Positions 1 through 8,936 of a DNA stretch of 64,000 nt are shown piece by piece; the first letter of the stretch is position 1, and each line of letters opens with the position of its first letter. Source of the DNA: Fuscovulum blasticum DSM 2131 (lineage in GTDB: Bacteria > Pseudomonadota > Alphaproteobacteria > Rhodobacterales > Rhodobacteraceae). The stretch spans positions 1 to 64,000 of the forward strand of contig NZ_PZKE01000004.1 of NCBI RefSeq assembly GCF_003034965.1, written 5' to 3'. The notes below the pieces were generated by a model that was not told where the DNA came from, ran no database searches, and was given only the letters and a program-made list of their open reading frames with translations. The translations under genes were made by a program, and so were the position numbers.

Positions 1-1
1 C

Positions 2-532
2 CCGGGGCCTGCCGCAGATGCGGGCGCTGGCCTGACCGATGCGCCCGGCCTTGCAGGTGCCCCGCCACCGCCGCCCACAGGGCCTGCCCCGCCGCATATA
101 CCCGCCCCGCCGGCTGCCGCGCCGCTGCCCGCCGCGGTGCCGGCGCAGATTGTGCAGGCGGCGGCCGACAGCGGATCGCCGGTCACCGAGATTCGCCTGT
201 CGCCCGACGAGCTTGGGTCGCTTCGCATCGAGTTGCGGACCGAGGGCGACCGGGCCTTTGTCACGCTTTGCGCCGAGCGGGCCGAGACGCTTGATCTGCT
301 GCGCCGCCATTCCGACCGGCTGGCCGCCGACTTCCGCGCCGCCGGCTTTGTGCAGGTGGACCTTGGCTTCGGGCCTTGGTCGGGGCCGGGGGCGGGGCCG
401 GATCAGGGGGCAGGTCTTGCCGCCCCCCTGCCCGAGCGGCCGCTTCTGACGGAGGCCGCGCCGCCAGACCCTGCCGCCTGGCCTTTGCCCGTTTCCACCC
501 CGGCCGGTGCCGGCCTTTATCTGAGATTGTGA
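2..532 (+). CDS. fliK: Flagellar hook-length control protein FliK, C-terminal part (5' end outside window)
   Basis: The reading frame is open from base 2, so the gene begins before the window. The visible part is a proline/alanine-rich linker, then from about base 170 a compact domain with the FliK C-terminal (Flg_hook) pattern: 'IRLSPDELGSLRIEL' followed by 'FVTLCAERAETLDLLRRHSDRL'. In the family this domain contacts FlhB and switches export from hook to filament subunits once the hook is complete, and the linker serves as the ruler. flgD follows 7 bases after the stop, which supports the call: the two form the end of a flagellar operon. No signal peptide is expected for this exported protein. 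The family call is firm; the true start cannot be seen. Confidence 0.85.
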   Translation, partial: PGPAADAGAGLTDAPGLAGAPPPPPTGPAPPHIPAPPAAAPLPAAVPAQIVQAAADSGSPVTEIRLSPDELGSLRIELRTEGDRAFVTLCAERAETLDLLRRHSDRLAADFRAAGFVQVDLGFGPWSGPGAGPDQGAGLAAPLPERPLLTEAAPPDPAAWPLPVSTPAGAGLYLRL

Positions 533-539
533 GGACAGC

Positions 540-1202
540 ATGGATGTTACCGCGACCGGCAGCGCGACCTCTGCCAGCACCGCCGCCAAGGGGCAGGGAA
601 GTGCCGTCCTGACCTCGGACTTCCAGACGTTTCTGAAGATGCTGACGGTTCAGATGCAGAACCAAGACCCGCTGAATCCGATCGATTCCACCGATTATGC
701 GGTGCAACTGGCCACCTTTTCCGGGGTGGAACAGCAGGTGCAGACCAATCAGCTTCTGGGTGCGATGGCCACGCAGTTCGGGTTGATGGGCATGTCGCAA
801 CTGGCCGGCTGGGTGGGGCAAGAGGCGCGGGCGGCGGCGGATGTCTGGTATTCCGGCACGCCGGTCACGCTGTCGCCCAACCCGGTGGCCAGCGCGGATG
901 AGGCGGTTCTTGTGGTCAAGGATGCCAAGGGAAACCTTGTCACGCGGGAAAGTCTGCCGGTTTCGACCGATCTTTACCAATGGTTCGGGGCCGATGCCGC
1001 CGGCGACCCGCTGCCCGAAGGCAGGTATTCCCTGTCGCTGGAAAGCTGGCGCGACGGGGAATTGTTGCAGACCGATCCGGTGGAATACTATGGCCGCGTG
1101 ATCGAGGCGCGGGGCGGCAGCGGCGGCACGCGGCTGGTGTTCGACGGCGGGATCGAGGTGGCAGCGACCGAGATCACCGCCCTGCGCGTGCCGCCGGGCT
1201 GA
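540..1202 (+). CDS. flgD: Flagellar hook capping protein FlgD
   Basis: A 220-residue protein with the FlgD N-terminal signature 'DFQTFLKMLTVQMQNQDPLNPID' region (residues about 27-50) and 'LATFSGVEQQVQTNQLL' after it. The C-terminal half is the beta-rich region expected for the FlgD Ig-like/tudor part. FlgD forms the temporary cap on which hook subunits (FlgE) assemble. It lies 7 bases after fliK on the same strand and its stop abuts the stop of the convergent ubiB gene. The length is normal for the family. The ATG at 540 is preceded by GAGGACAGC, an acceptable ribosome binding site. Confidence 0.93.
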   Translation: MDVTATGSATSASTAAKGQGSAVLTSDFQTFLKMLTVQMQNQDPLNPIDSTDYAVQLATFSGVEQQVQTNQLLGAMATQFGLMGMSQLAGWVGQEARAAADVWYSGTPVTLSPNPVASADEAVLVVKDAKGNLVTRESLPVSTDLYQWFGADAAGDPLPEGRYSLSLESWRDGELLQTDPVEYYGRVIEARGGSGGTRLVFDGGIEVAATEITALRVPPG

Positions 1203-2735
1203 TCAGATCAGCCAGCCCACCAGCACGCCCGACAGGAAGATCGCCGCCCCCGCCGCCGTCAGCCAGGGGCCAAGGCTGGACCGCAGCGGCGGCCGGTTCT
1301 GCACCGCCGGATTGCCGGCGCGGATCAACTGCGCCTCGGCCAGAGCGGGCAGTTTGGGGCCGAACCGCGCCAGAACCCGCGCCGTCTTGGCCAGATCGCG
1401 CAGCACCGCCTGCGGCCCCACATTGCTGCGGATGTAGCCTTCGACCACGGGCTTGGCGACTTCCCACATGTTCAGATGCGAATCGAGGCTGCGGGCCACG
1501 CCTTCGACCACGACCATGGTGCGTTGCAGCAGGATCAGCTCGGTCCGCGTTTCCATGCCGAAGCGTTCGGTCACCTCGAACAGATAGGCCAGCAGCCGCG
1601 CCATCGAGATGCGGCTGGCGTCCATGCCGAAGATCGGCTCGCCCACGGCGCGCAGGGCGCGGGCGAATTCGTCGATGTCGCGGTCGGGCGGCACATAGCC
1701 GGCTTCGAAATGCACCTCGGCGACGCGGCGATAATCCTTGTGGATGAACCCCATCAGGATTTCGGCATAGACGCGGCGGGTGTATTCGTCGATCCGGCCC
1801 ATGATGCCGAAATCATAGACCACCAGATCGCCGTTCAACGCGACCTTCAGGTTCCCCTGATGCATGTCGCCATGGAAGAACCCGTCGCGCAGCGCGTGGT
1901 TCAGGAACAGCGTCAGCACCCGACGGCCCAGAACGGCGCGGTCGATCCCGGCGGCGTCGATCGCCTCAAGCTCGTTCAGGCCAATGCCTTCGGCCCAGCC
2001 GATGGTCATCACCGTGCGGCCCGACAGCGCCCAGTTCGGGCGCGGCACGACAATGCCTTCGTCCTTTTCGGTGTTCGCGGCGAATTCGGCCGCGGCCGAG
2101 CTTTCCAGCCGCAGGTCCAGCTCACCCTTCACCACGCCTTCGAAATGCGCGATCACGTCAACCGGCCGCAGCCGGCGCGAGAAGGGGGCCAGAATCTCGA
2201 TCCAGCGGGCGGCGAAATAGAAGGCGTCAAGGTCGGTGCGGAAGGCGCGTTCGATGTTCGGGCGCAGCACCTTGACCGCTACATCCTCGCCGGTGCTGAT
2301 CAGCCGCGCCTTGTGAACCTGCGCAATCGAGGCGGCGGCGACGGGTTCCGAAAATTCGGAAAACACCTCATCCACCGAAACGCCCAGTTCGGCCGCGAAC
2401 ATGGCCTTGGCGGTTTCCACCGGGAAGGGTGGCAGTTGGTCCTGCAGATATTTCAACTGGTTCGACAGTTCGTCGCCCACGATGTCGGGGCGGGTCGAAA
2501 GGATCTGGCCGAACTTGATATAGGCCGGCCCCAGCGCCGTAAGGGCGCGCGTCACCGGGGGCAGCGCCGGATCACCCTTGAGGCCCAGCCATTTGAACGG
2601 CCGGCCCAGGATGCGCGCCGCGACGCGCACCCCGCGCGGGGCCTCAACAGCCTCCAGCACCACGCCGATGGCGCCGGTGCGTTCCATCGTGGCCAGCGTG
2701 CGGATCAGCCGCCAGAGGTTGTGCGGCCCCCGCAT
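1203..2735 (-). CDS. ubiB: Ubiquinone biosynthesis kinase-like protein UbiB (ABC1/ADCK family)
   Basis: A 510-residue ABC1-family protein needed for coenzyme Q synthesis, probably acting as an atypical ATPase at the inner membrane. Visible features are the diagnostic KxGQ motif (residues 74-77, in 'AYIKFGQILSTRPD'), an ADCK-type ATP-binding core ('VAVKVLRP'), the catalytic-loop like 'GFFHGDMHQGN' and the metal-binding 'VYDFGIMG'. A C-terminal hydrophobic hairpin ending in 'FLSGVLVGWLI' anchors it in the membrane. Its ATG overlaps the ubiE stop by one base (TGATG), so the two are cotranslated and act in the same pathway. Confidence 0.95.
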   Translation of the reverse strand: MRGPHNLWRLIRTLATMERTGAIGVVLEAVEAPRGVRVAARILGRPFKWLGLKGDPALPPVTRALTALGPAYIKFGQILSTRPDIVGDELSNQLKYLQDQLPPFPVETAKAMFAAELGVSVDEVFSEFSEPVAAASIAQVHKARLISTGEDVAVKVLRPNIERAFRTDLDAFYFAARWIEILAPFSRRLRPVDVIAHFEGVVKGELDLRLESSAAAEFAANTEKDEGIVVPRPNWALSGRTVMTIGWAEGIGLNELEAIDAAGIDRAVLGRRVLTLFLNHALRDGFFHGDMHQGNLKVALNGDLVVYDFGIMGRIDEYTRRVYAEILMGFIHKDYRRVAEVHFEAGYVPPDRDIDEFARALRAVGEPIFGMDASRISMARLLAYLFEVTERFGMETRTELILLQRTMVVVEGVARSLDSHLNMWEVAKPVVEGYIRSNVGPQAVLRDLAKTARVLARFGPKLPALAEAQLIRAGNPAVQNRPPLRSSLGPWLTAAGAAIFLSGVLVGWLI

Positions 2736-3487
2736 CAGATCTTCCAGCCCGAATGAAGGGCGGCGACGCCCATGGTCAGGTTGCGGTATTTCACCTGCCC
2801 GAAGCCCGCCTTGCGGATCATCGTGGCGAAGGTTTCCTGATCGGGGAACTTGCGGATCGATTCGACCAGATACTGATAGCTGTCCCGGTCGCCGGCCACG
2901 ATCTGCCCCATGACGGGAATCACGTTGAACGAATACAGGTCATAGACCTTCTGCATCAGGTCATTCGGGATCTGGCTGAATTCCAGCACCATCAGCCGCC
3001 CGCCGGGGCGCAGCACGCGATAGGCTTCGTTCAGCGCGTCCTGGATGCGGGTCACGTTCCGGATGCCGAAGCTGATGGTGTAGACATCAAAGCTGTTGTC
3101 CTCGAACGGCAGCGCCATGGCGTCGCCCACCACCCAGCCCAGCCTGTCGGCCAGATTACCGGCATCGGCGCGCTTGCGGCCTTCGATCAGCATCGATTCG
3201 GTCATGTCGCAGACCACGGCGCTGGCCCCCGGCGCCCGCTTGAGGAAGCGGAACGACACGTCGCCGGTGCCGCCGGCCACATCCAGCAGGCGCTGGCCGG
3301 GCCGTGGCGCCAGCCAGTCCATCATCGCATCTTTCCACAGGCGATGGACGCCGCCCGACATCAGGTCGTTCATCAGGTCATACTTGCTGGCCACGCGGCT
3401 GAACACGCCGTGGACCATGCCGGCCTTTTCGCCCTCGGCCACTTCGCGAAATCCGAAGTGGGTGGTCTTTTCATTCTCGCCGGTCAT
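2735..3487 (-). CDS. ubiE: Demethylmenaquinone/2-methoxy-6-polyprenyl-1,4-benzoquinol methyltransferase UbiE
   Basis: A 250-residue SAM-dependent C-methyltransferase of ubiquinone biosynthesis. The SAM-binding motif I is '[16 protein letters not shown]', followed by '[16 protein letters not shown]' and the UbiE signature 'ISFGIRNVT'. The frame is open further upstream, but the start at 3487 ([13 protein letters not shown]) matches the family N-terminus and gives the usual length. The upstream extension is arginine/serine-rich out-of-family sequence that runs into the divergent mutM gene. ubiB follows with a 1-base overlap. Confidence 0.95.
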   Translation of the reverse strand: MTGENEKTTHFGFREVAEGEKAGMVHGVFSRVASKYDLMNDLMSGGVHRLWKDAMMDWLAPRPGQRLLDVAGGTGDVSFRFLKRAPGASAVVCDMTESMLIEGRKRADAGNLADRLGWVVGDAMALPFEDNSFDVYTISFGIRNVTRIQDALNEAYRVLRPGGRLMVLEFSQIPNDLMQKVYDLYSFNVIPVMGQIVAGDRDSYQYLVESIRKFPDQETFATMIRKAGFGQVKYRNLTMGVAALHSGWKI

Positions 3488-3638
3488 GGCCTTGCCCTTG
3501 CCCGAAATTCGACTTCGCGCAGGGGTATAGCGCCCGCTGCGCGACAAGGGAAACCGCAAACTGACGCAACCCGCCGGGGCGGGGTTGAGCCGGGCCGTGT
3601 TTTCCGGCAACTGGAAGGCATCTTTGTGAAAGCGCGCC

Positions 3639-4490
3639 ATGCCCGAACTGCCCGAAGTGGAAACCGTCCGCCGCGGCCTGCTGCCCGTGATGGAGGGCCG
3701 CACGATCCTGCAAGCCCAGGTGAACCGCCCCGATCTGCGCTGGCCGCTGCCGGAACGGATGGCCGAGCGGCTGACGGGCCAGCGGGTGCTGGCGCTGCGG
3801 CGGCGGTCGAAATACCTGCTGGCCGATCTGTCGGGGGGTGAAACCCTGCTGGTGCATCTGGGCATGTCGGGGCGGATGCTGGTTTCGGGTGCGATGCTGG
3901 GCGCGTTTCACCATGACCATCCCGCGCCGCAGAAGCATGACCATGTGGTGCTGGACATGGAGGGCGGCGCCCGCGTCACCTTCAACGATGCGCGGCGGTT
4001 TGGCGCAATGGACCTGATGCCCAGCGAAAGCGCCGAGTCCCATCCGCTGCTGGCGGTGCTGGGCCCCGAACCGCTGGGCAACGGGTTTGACGAGGCCTAT
4101 CTGGTGGCGGCGCTGAAGGGCCGCCGCACGCCGATCAAGGCGGCGCTGCTGGATCAGCATCTGGTGGCGGGTCTGGGCAACATCTACGTTTGCGAAACCC
4201 TGTTCCGCGCCGGCCTGTCGCCGCGTCTGCTGGCCGGCGATCTTGGACCCGCGCAGGCGGCGGTCCTTGTGCCGATCATCCGCGAGGTGCTGGCCGAGGC
4301 GATCGAGGCGGGCGGTTCGTCGCTGCGCGATTATCGCCAGGCCGATGGCGAACTGGGCTATTTCCAGCACAGTTTCCGCGTTTATGACCGGGAAGGCCAA
4401 GCCTGCATAACGCCCGGCTGCGGCGGCACCATCCAGCGGATTGTGCAATCCGGCCGGTCGTCCTTTTACTGTCCGCAGTGCCAGCCCTAG
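3639..4490 (+). CDS. mutM: Formamidopyrimidine-DNA glycosylase MutM (Fpg)
   Basis: A base-excision repair glycosylase/AP lyase that removes 8-oxoguanine. After the initiator Met the protein starts [13 protein letters not shown], which supplies the catalytic Pro1 and Glu2. Residues from about 160 carry the helix-two-turn-helix region ('[19 protein letters not shown]'), and the C-terminus has the four-cysteine zinc finger (CITPGCGG...YCPQC). At 283 residues the length is standard. It is transcribed divergently from ubiE, as in other Rhodobacteraceae. Confidence 0.97.
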   Translation: MPELPEVETVRRGLLPVMEGRTILQAQVNRPDLRWPLPERMAERLTGQRVLALRRRSKYLLADLSGGETLLVHLGMSGRMLVSGAMLGAFHHDHPAPQKHDHVVLDMEGGARVTFNDARRFGAMDLMPSESAESHPLLAVLGPEPLGNGFDEAYLVAALKGRRTPIKAALLDQHLVAGLGNIYVCETLFRAGLSPRLLAGDLGPAQAAVLVPIIREVLAEAIEAGGSSLRDYRQADGELGYFQHSFRVYDREGQACITPGCGGTIQRIVQSGRSSFYCPQCQP

Positions 4491-4572
4491 GGCATCGGCT
4501 TGCCTTCCGGCGCCAGACTGCTAGGAGTCCGCATCACGCGAACGAGAGCCACCTGAAGACGCGAGGCGCGCC

Positions 4573-5349
4573 ATGGCCTATGAGACACTGATCGTCGAGA
4601 TCGAGGATTACACCTGCCTCATCCGCCTGAACCGGCCCGAGGCGCTGAACGCGCTGAATTCGCGCCTGATGGGGGAACTGGCCGCGGCGATGACGGCCGC
4701 CGATCAGAACGACAAGATCCGCTGCATCGTGATCACCGGCAGCGACAAGGCCTTTGCCGCGGGCGCGGATGTCAAGGAAATGGCAACGCGGTCGTTCTCG
4801 GACGTGTTCTTCGACAACCTTTTCGGGGCCGAGGCCGAGGCGATCCAGCGGGTCCGCAAGCCGGTGGTCGCCGCCGTTGCCGGTTACTGCCTTGGCGGCG
4901 GCTGTGAGCTGGCCATGATGTGCGATTTCATCATTGCCGCCGACACCGCCAAGTTCGGGCAGCCCGAGATCAACCTTGGAATCGTGGCCGGCATGGGTGG
5001 CACCCAGCGGCTGACCCGGTTCGTCGGCAAGTCCAAGTCGATGGACATGCACCTGACCGGCCGCTTCATGGATGCCGCCGAGGCCGAGCGCTGCGGTCTG
5101 GTCAGCCGCGTCTTCCCGGCGAAATCGCTGATTGAAGAGACGCTGAAGATCGCGGGCAAGATTGCCGAGAAATCCATGCTGACGGCGATGGTGGTGAAAG
5201 AGGCGGTCAACCGCGCGCAGGAAACCACGCTGGCGGAGGGGCTTTTGTTCGAACGCCGCATGTTCCACGCGACGTTTTCGACCGAAGACCAGAAGGAAGG
5301 CATGGCCGCCTTCCTGGAAAAGCGCCAGCCGCAGTTCCGCGACCGCTGA
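4573..5349 (+). CDS. Enoyl-CoA hydratase (crotonase family)
   Basis: A 258-residue crotonase that hydrates trans-2-enoyl-CoA in fatty-acid oxidation. Both catalytic glutamates are in place: the first in '[16 protein letters not shown]' (around residue 116) and the second in '[20 protein letters not shown]'. The oxyanion-hole region '[10 protein letters not shown]' is also intact. It stands alone between mutM and rpsT, a position conserved in the family. The length is typical. Compare the atypical crotonase at 38563-39174, which lacks both glutamates. Confidence 0.93.
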   Translation: MAYETLIVEIEDYTCLIRLNRPEALNALNSRLMGELAAAMTAADQNDKIRCIVITGSDKAFAAGADVKEMATRSFSDVFFDNLFGAEAEAIQRVRKPVVAAVAGYCLGGGCELAMMCDFIIAADTAKFGQPEINLGIVAGMGGTQRLTRFVGKSKSMDMHLTGRFMDAAEAERCGLVSRVFPAKSLIEETLKIAGKIAEKSMLTAMVVKEAVNRAQETTLAEGLLFERRMFHATFSTEDQKEGMAAFLEKRQPQFRDR

Positions 5350-5498
5350 TTCCCTGTTCCCTTTTGCCGGGCCTTGCCGTATAGGCCGGCGTCACATGCG
5401 CGTGGGCCCGCTTAGGCAAGAATGATTCCCGTCTGATTGGCGGGGCTTGGGTCATGCGTGCGATCAGATCGAACAAAGACCCAAGGACCACAGAACCC

Positions 5499-5771
5499 AT
5501 GGCCAATACCGAACAGTCCAAGAAGCGCGCCCGCCAGTCCGAGACGCGTTATGCCATCAACAAGGCCCGCCGCTCGCGCATCCGCACCTTCCTGCGCAAG
5601 GTCGAAGAAGCCATCGCTTCTGGCGACCAGACCGTTGCTGCCGCTGCCCTCAAGGCCGCCCAGCCGGAACTGTCGCGCGGCGTGACCAAGGGCGTGCTGC
5701 ACAAGAACACCGTTTCGCGCAAGATTTCGCGCCTGAACGCGCGCGTGAAGGCCCTGGCCGAAAAGGCCTGA
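5499..5771 (+). CDS. rpsT: 30S ribosomal protein S20
   Basis: A 90-residue, very basic protein starting [15 protein letters not shown], the S20 signature, with the expected Lys/Arg/Ala-rich helices. It binds 16S rRNA during early 30S assembly. The frame is open 45 bases further upstream, but the ATG at 5499 gives the standard family N-terminus. A weak hairpin follows at 5816-5832. The gene lies directly upstream of the dnaA intergenic region, a conserved alphaproteobacterial neighbourhood. Confidence 0.97.
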   Translation: MANTEQSKKRARQSETRYAINKARRSRIRTFLRKVEEAIASGDQTVAAAALKAAQPELSRGVTKGVLHKNTVSRKISRLNARVKALAEKA

Positions 5772-6281
5772 CCGCGAATTTTTGTCGCAACCGATTCTGT
5801 CAGGGGCGTCGTCCGAAAGGGCGGCGCCCTTTGCTTTGGCGGGGTTCCGTGGCGGCCCGCCGGCGGCCGCGTGGCCGAATTGCACGGCGCCCGGGATTCG
5901 ATTTCGAAGACTCGCTGTCAAGCGCGTTGTTCGGTTGCGGGGGGCCAGCGCGGCTTGGTAGCGTGTGCCTGCGATTCACGTCGTCTTGGGGGACAAGTGA
6001 AGATCGCAGACGCTGATTACTGTCCAAAGAAGACCGGCTGCCGCCATAGACAAAATGATCAGGGTTTGCGTTCGATAAGTTGGTGTCTGCAGTCTGACGC
6101 TGCCACTTGCTGATATGCGGGTGCGGGGCCCTTTGGTTCCGTTGCCGGCCTGTTGTTCCTTGGGTCGGGGTCTTGTGCCCCGATGGTCCCGGTTTGCCGG
6201 TGCCATCGTGCGGTTCGGATCGCTGTGCGTGATGTGCCGCTGGGCTAAGCCCGTGTTGGGAACAGAAGACAGGTCGGATAG
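5772..6281. other. 510-bp rpsT-dnaA intergenic region; no convincing oriC signature
   Basis: This is the longest non-coding stretch in the window. It holds the rpsT hairpin and must hold the dnaA promoter. I looked for 9-mer DnaA boxes (TTATNCACA or its complement) and saw none, nor a clear AT-rich unwinding element. There is only a modestly AT-richer patch around 6000-6115. No tRNA, small ORF with a good ribosome binding site, or CtrA half-site pair (TTAA-N7-TTAA) was found. The region is probably regulatory, but origin function is not supported by what I can see. Confidence 0.5.
5816..5832 (+). terminator. Possible rpsT terminator hairpin
   Basis: A perfect 7-bp stem, AAAGGGC (5816-5822) and GCCCTTT (5826-5832) with loop GGC, 44 bases after the rpsT stop. 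Only a short interrupted T stretch follows, so termination efficiency is uncertain. Confidence 0.45.
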
Positions 6282-7640
6282 ATGACAAACGAAACATGGG
6301 GCCAGATTCGTGAAGGTCTTATCAACCGGGTTGGCAAGAACAATTACGTCACCTGGATCGAGCCCCTGAAGCTTTCGCACATGAAGAACGGCGTCGCCCG
6401 TTTCGAAGTGCCGACCACCTTTTTCGGCGATTGGGTGCAGCGCAACTTTGCCGATCATATCCGGTCGCATCTGATGACGGCCGGCGCCACCATCGACCGT
6501 ATCGAATTCGCGGTTGGCACGCTGACGGCCGGGCCGCGCCCGGCGCCGCGCCCCGAGGCCGCGAAGGCGGCGCGGGTTCGGGCGGCGTCCGAGGACGAAT
6601 TGCCCGGTGCCCCGCTGGATGCCCGGTTCACTTTTGACAGCTTCGTTGTCGGCAAGCCGAACGAGCTGGCCCATGCGGCGGCCCGCCGCGTGGCCGAAGG
6701 CGACACCGTCACCTTCAACCCGCTGTTCCTTTATGGCGGCGTCGGGCTGGGCAAGACCCACCTGATGCACGCCATTGCGCATGAATTGCAGGCCCGCCGC
6801 CCCGATCTGCGGGTGCTTTACCTGTCGGCCGAACAGTTCATGTACCGCTTCATCCAGGCGCTGCGGGACAAGCAGGTCATGGATTTCAAGTCGCTGTTCC
6901 GGTCGGTTGATGTGCTGATGGTCGATGACGTGCAGTTCATCGCCGGCAAGGATTCGACGCAGGAAGAATTCTTCCACACCTTCAATGCGCTGGTGGACCA
7001 GAACAAGCAGATCGTCATCTCGGCCGACCGCGCGCCGGGCGAGATCAAGGATCTTGAGGAACGCATCCGCAGCCGCCTGCAATGCGGCCTTGTGGTCGAT
7101 CTGCACCCGACCGATTACGAACTGCGCCTTGGCATCCTGCAACAGAAGGCGGATTTCTACCGCGAACAGTATCGCGGCCTGGTGATTGCCGATGGCGTGC
7201 TGGAGTTTCTGGCGCATCGCATCACCACCAACGTCCGCGTTCTGGAAGGCGCGCTGACCCGGCTTTTCGCCTTTGCCAGCCTGGTGGGCCGCGAGATCAC
7301 GCTGGATCTGGCGCAGGACTGCCTGGCCGATATTCTGCGTGCCAGCGACCGCAAGCTGACGATCGAGGAAATCCAGCGCAAGGTGGCCGAACATTACAAC
7401 GTCCGCCTGTCCGACATGATTGGCCCGAAGCGGATGCGCACCATTGCGCGGCCGCGTCAGGTGGCGATGTATCTGGCCAAGCAGTTGACCAGCCGGTCCC
7501 TGCCCGAGATCGGCCGCCGCTTCGGCGGGCGCGACCACACCACGATCATGCATGGTGTGCGCAAGATCGAGGAATTGATGGCCATTGACAGCCAACTTGC
7601 GGACGATCTGCAACTGCTGAAGCGCCTGCTTCAGGGATAA
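6282..7640 (+). CDS. dnaA: Chromosomal replication initiator DnaA
   Basis: The AAA+ initiator that binds oriC and opens DNA. Domain I covers residues 1 to about 80. Domain II is a short proline/alanine linker ('GPRPAPRPEAAKA'). Domain III has Walker A 'GGVGLGKTHLM' near residue 151 and Walker B 'VLMVDDVQFI'. The DNA-binding domain IV has the DnaA signature 'GGRDHTTIMHGVRKI' near residue 415. At 452 residues it is complete. dnaN follows 119 bases downstream and recF and gyrB continue the classic order. Confidence 0.98.
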   Translation: MTNETWGQIREGLINRVGKNNYVTWIEPLKLSHMKNGVARFEVPTTFFGDWVQRNFADHIRSHLMTAGATIDRIEFAVGTLTAGPRPAPRPEAAKAARVRAASEDELPGAPLDARFTFDSFVVGKPNELAHAAARRVAEGDTVTFNPLFLYGGVGLGKTHLMHAIAHELQARRPDLRVLYLSAEQFMYRFIQALRDKQVMDFKSLFRSVDVLMVDDVQFIAGKDSTQEEFFHTFNALVDQNKQIVISADRAPGEIKDLEERIRSRLQCGLVVDLHPTDYELRLGILQQKADFYREQYRGLVIADGVLEFLAHRITTNVRVLEGALTRLFAFASLVGREITLDLAQDCLADILRASDRKLTIEEIQRKVAEHYNVRLSDMIGPKRMRTIARPRQVAMYLAKQLTSRSLPEIGRRFGGRDHTTIMHGVRKIEELMAIDSQLADDLQLLKRLLQG

Positions 7641-7759
7641 GCCCGGGTGGCCTTGACGGCCCCCGGAATCGCACCCAAAGTCCTGCGGAAATGCTTGTGA
7701 ACCGGTGAAAACCGGATAATGTCTGCGTCCCTTCATCAGGGCCGGCAGGGGGAAGAAAG

Positions 7760-8878
7760 ATGAAACTCTCGATCGAACGCGGCACGCTTCTGAAGGCGCT
7801 GGCCCAGGCGCAATCCGTTGTCGAACGGCGCAACACCATTCCGATCCTCGCCAACGTGCTGATCGAGGCCGAGGGCGCGCAGGTTTCCTTCCGCGCCACC
7901 GACCTGGATATTGAAGTGGTGGATCGCGCGGCCGCCATGGTGGAGCGCGCGGGCGCGACTACGGTTTCGGCGGTGATGCTGCATGAGATCATCCGCAAGC
8001 TGCCCGATGGCGCGCTGGTCAACCTGACCGAGGATGCGGCGTCGGGCCGGCTGACCATTGCCGCGGGCCGGTCAACCTTCAGCCTGGCGACGCTGCCTAA
8101 GGAAGATTTCCCGGTGATGGCCACCTCGGAATATTCGTCCAATTTCGCGGCCAAGGCGCCCGAGTTGCGGCGGCTGTTCGACAAGGCGAAGTTCGCGATT
8201 TCGACCGAGGAAACCCGCTACTACCTGAACGGCGTCTACATGCATGTCGCGCAGGGCGAAGACGGGCCGGTGCTGCGCTGCGTGGCGACCGACGGCCACC
8301 GTCTGGCCCGGATCGACGCGCCGCTGCCCGCCGGGGCCGAAGGGATGCCCGGCGTGATCGTGCCGCGCAAGACCGTGGGCGAATTGCGCAAGCTGCTGGA
8401 TGATGACGATGCGACCATCGCGGTTTCGGTTTCCGAAACGAAAGTTCGGTTTGCGACGCCGGTCATCACACTGACCTCGAAGGTGATCGACGGAACCTTC
8501 CCCGATTACACCCGGGTGATTCCGCAGAACAACACCCGCCGGCTTGAGGTGGACGCGACCGAATTCGCCAAGGCGGTGGACCGCGTGGCCACCGTGTCTT
8601 CGGAACGGTCGCGGGCGGTCAAGCTGAGCCTGGACGAAGACCGGCTGATCCTGTCGGTCAATGCCCCCGACAGTGGCGCGGCCGAGGAAGAACTGGCGGT
8701 CGCCTATGGCGATGAGCGGCTGGAAATCGGCTTCAACGCGAAATACCTGCTGGAGATTGCCAGCCAGGTTGACCGCGAGAATGCGGTGTTCCTGTTCAAC
8801 ACCGCCAATGAACCGACGCTGATGCGCGAAGGAAACGACACCAGCGCCGTCTATGTCGTGATGCCGATGCGCGTGTGA
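7760..8878 (+). CDS. dnaN: DNA polymerase III beta subunit (sliding clamp)
   Basis: A 372-residue clamp starting MKLSIERGTLLKALAQAQ, with the three-fold repeated clamp fold and the C-terminal '(V)MPMRV' strand that lines the partner-binding pocket. It tethers Pol III and other polymerases (including the DinB encoded at 17533) to DNA. Upstream, at 7702-7715, there is a small hairpin CCGGT-GAAA-ACCGG immediately followed by GATAAT. A promoter or leader hairpin for dnaN may lie there, but I cannot assign a -35 with confidence. Confidence 0.98.
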   Translation: MKLSIERGTLLKALAQAQSVVERRNTIPILANVLIEAEGAQVSFRATDLDIEVVDRAAAMVERAGATTVSAVMLHEIIRKLPDGALVNLTEDAASGRLTIAAGRSTFSLATLPKEDFPVMATSEYSSNFAAKAPELRRLFDKAKFAISTEETRYYLNGVYMHVAQGEDGPVLRCVATDGHRLARIDAPLPAGAEGMPGVIVPRKTVGELRKLLDDDDATIAVSVSETKVRFATPVITLTSKVIDGTFPDYTRVIPQNNTRRLEVDATEFAKAVDRVATVSSERSRAVKLSLDEDRLILSVNAPDSGAAEEELAVAYGDERLEIGFNAKYLLEIASQVDRENAVFLFNTANEPTLMREGNDTSAVYVVMPMRV

Positions 8879-8881
8879 TGG

Positions 8882-8900
8882 CCGGGGGCCTTGCCCCCGG
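8882..8900 (+). repeat. GC hairpin between dnaN and recF
   Basis: A perfect 8-bp inverted repeat CCGGGGGC / GCCCCCGG with loop CTT, 3 bases after the dnaN stop. There is no T tract, so it is not a classical terminator. Similar GGGGGC/GCCCCC hairpins occur at 30429-30443, 33001-33018 and 40385-40405, always in intergenic positions. Confidence 0.6.
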
Positions 8901-8936
8901 ACCCTGTGGCGCAGGCCAGCCAGCAGAGGGGGCGGC

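Noticed and set aside
5976-7736. 586-codon frame antisense to dnaA
   Set aside because: The plus strand encodes complete DnaA. The minus product is low-complexity Gln/His/Arg sequence and crosses the intergenic region.
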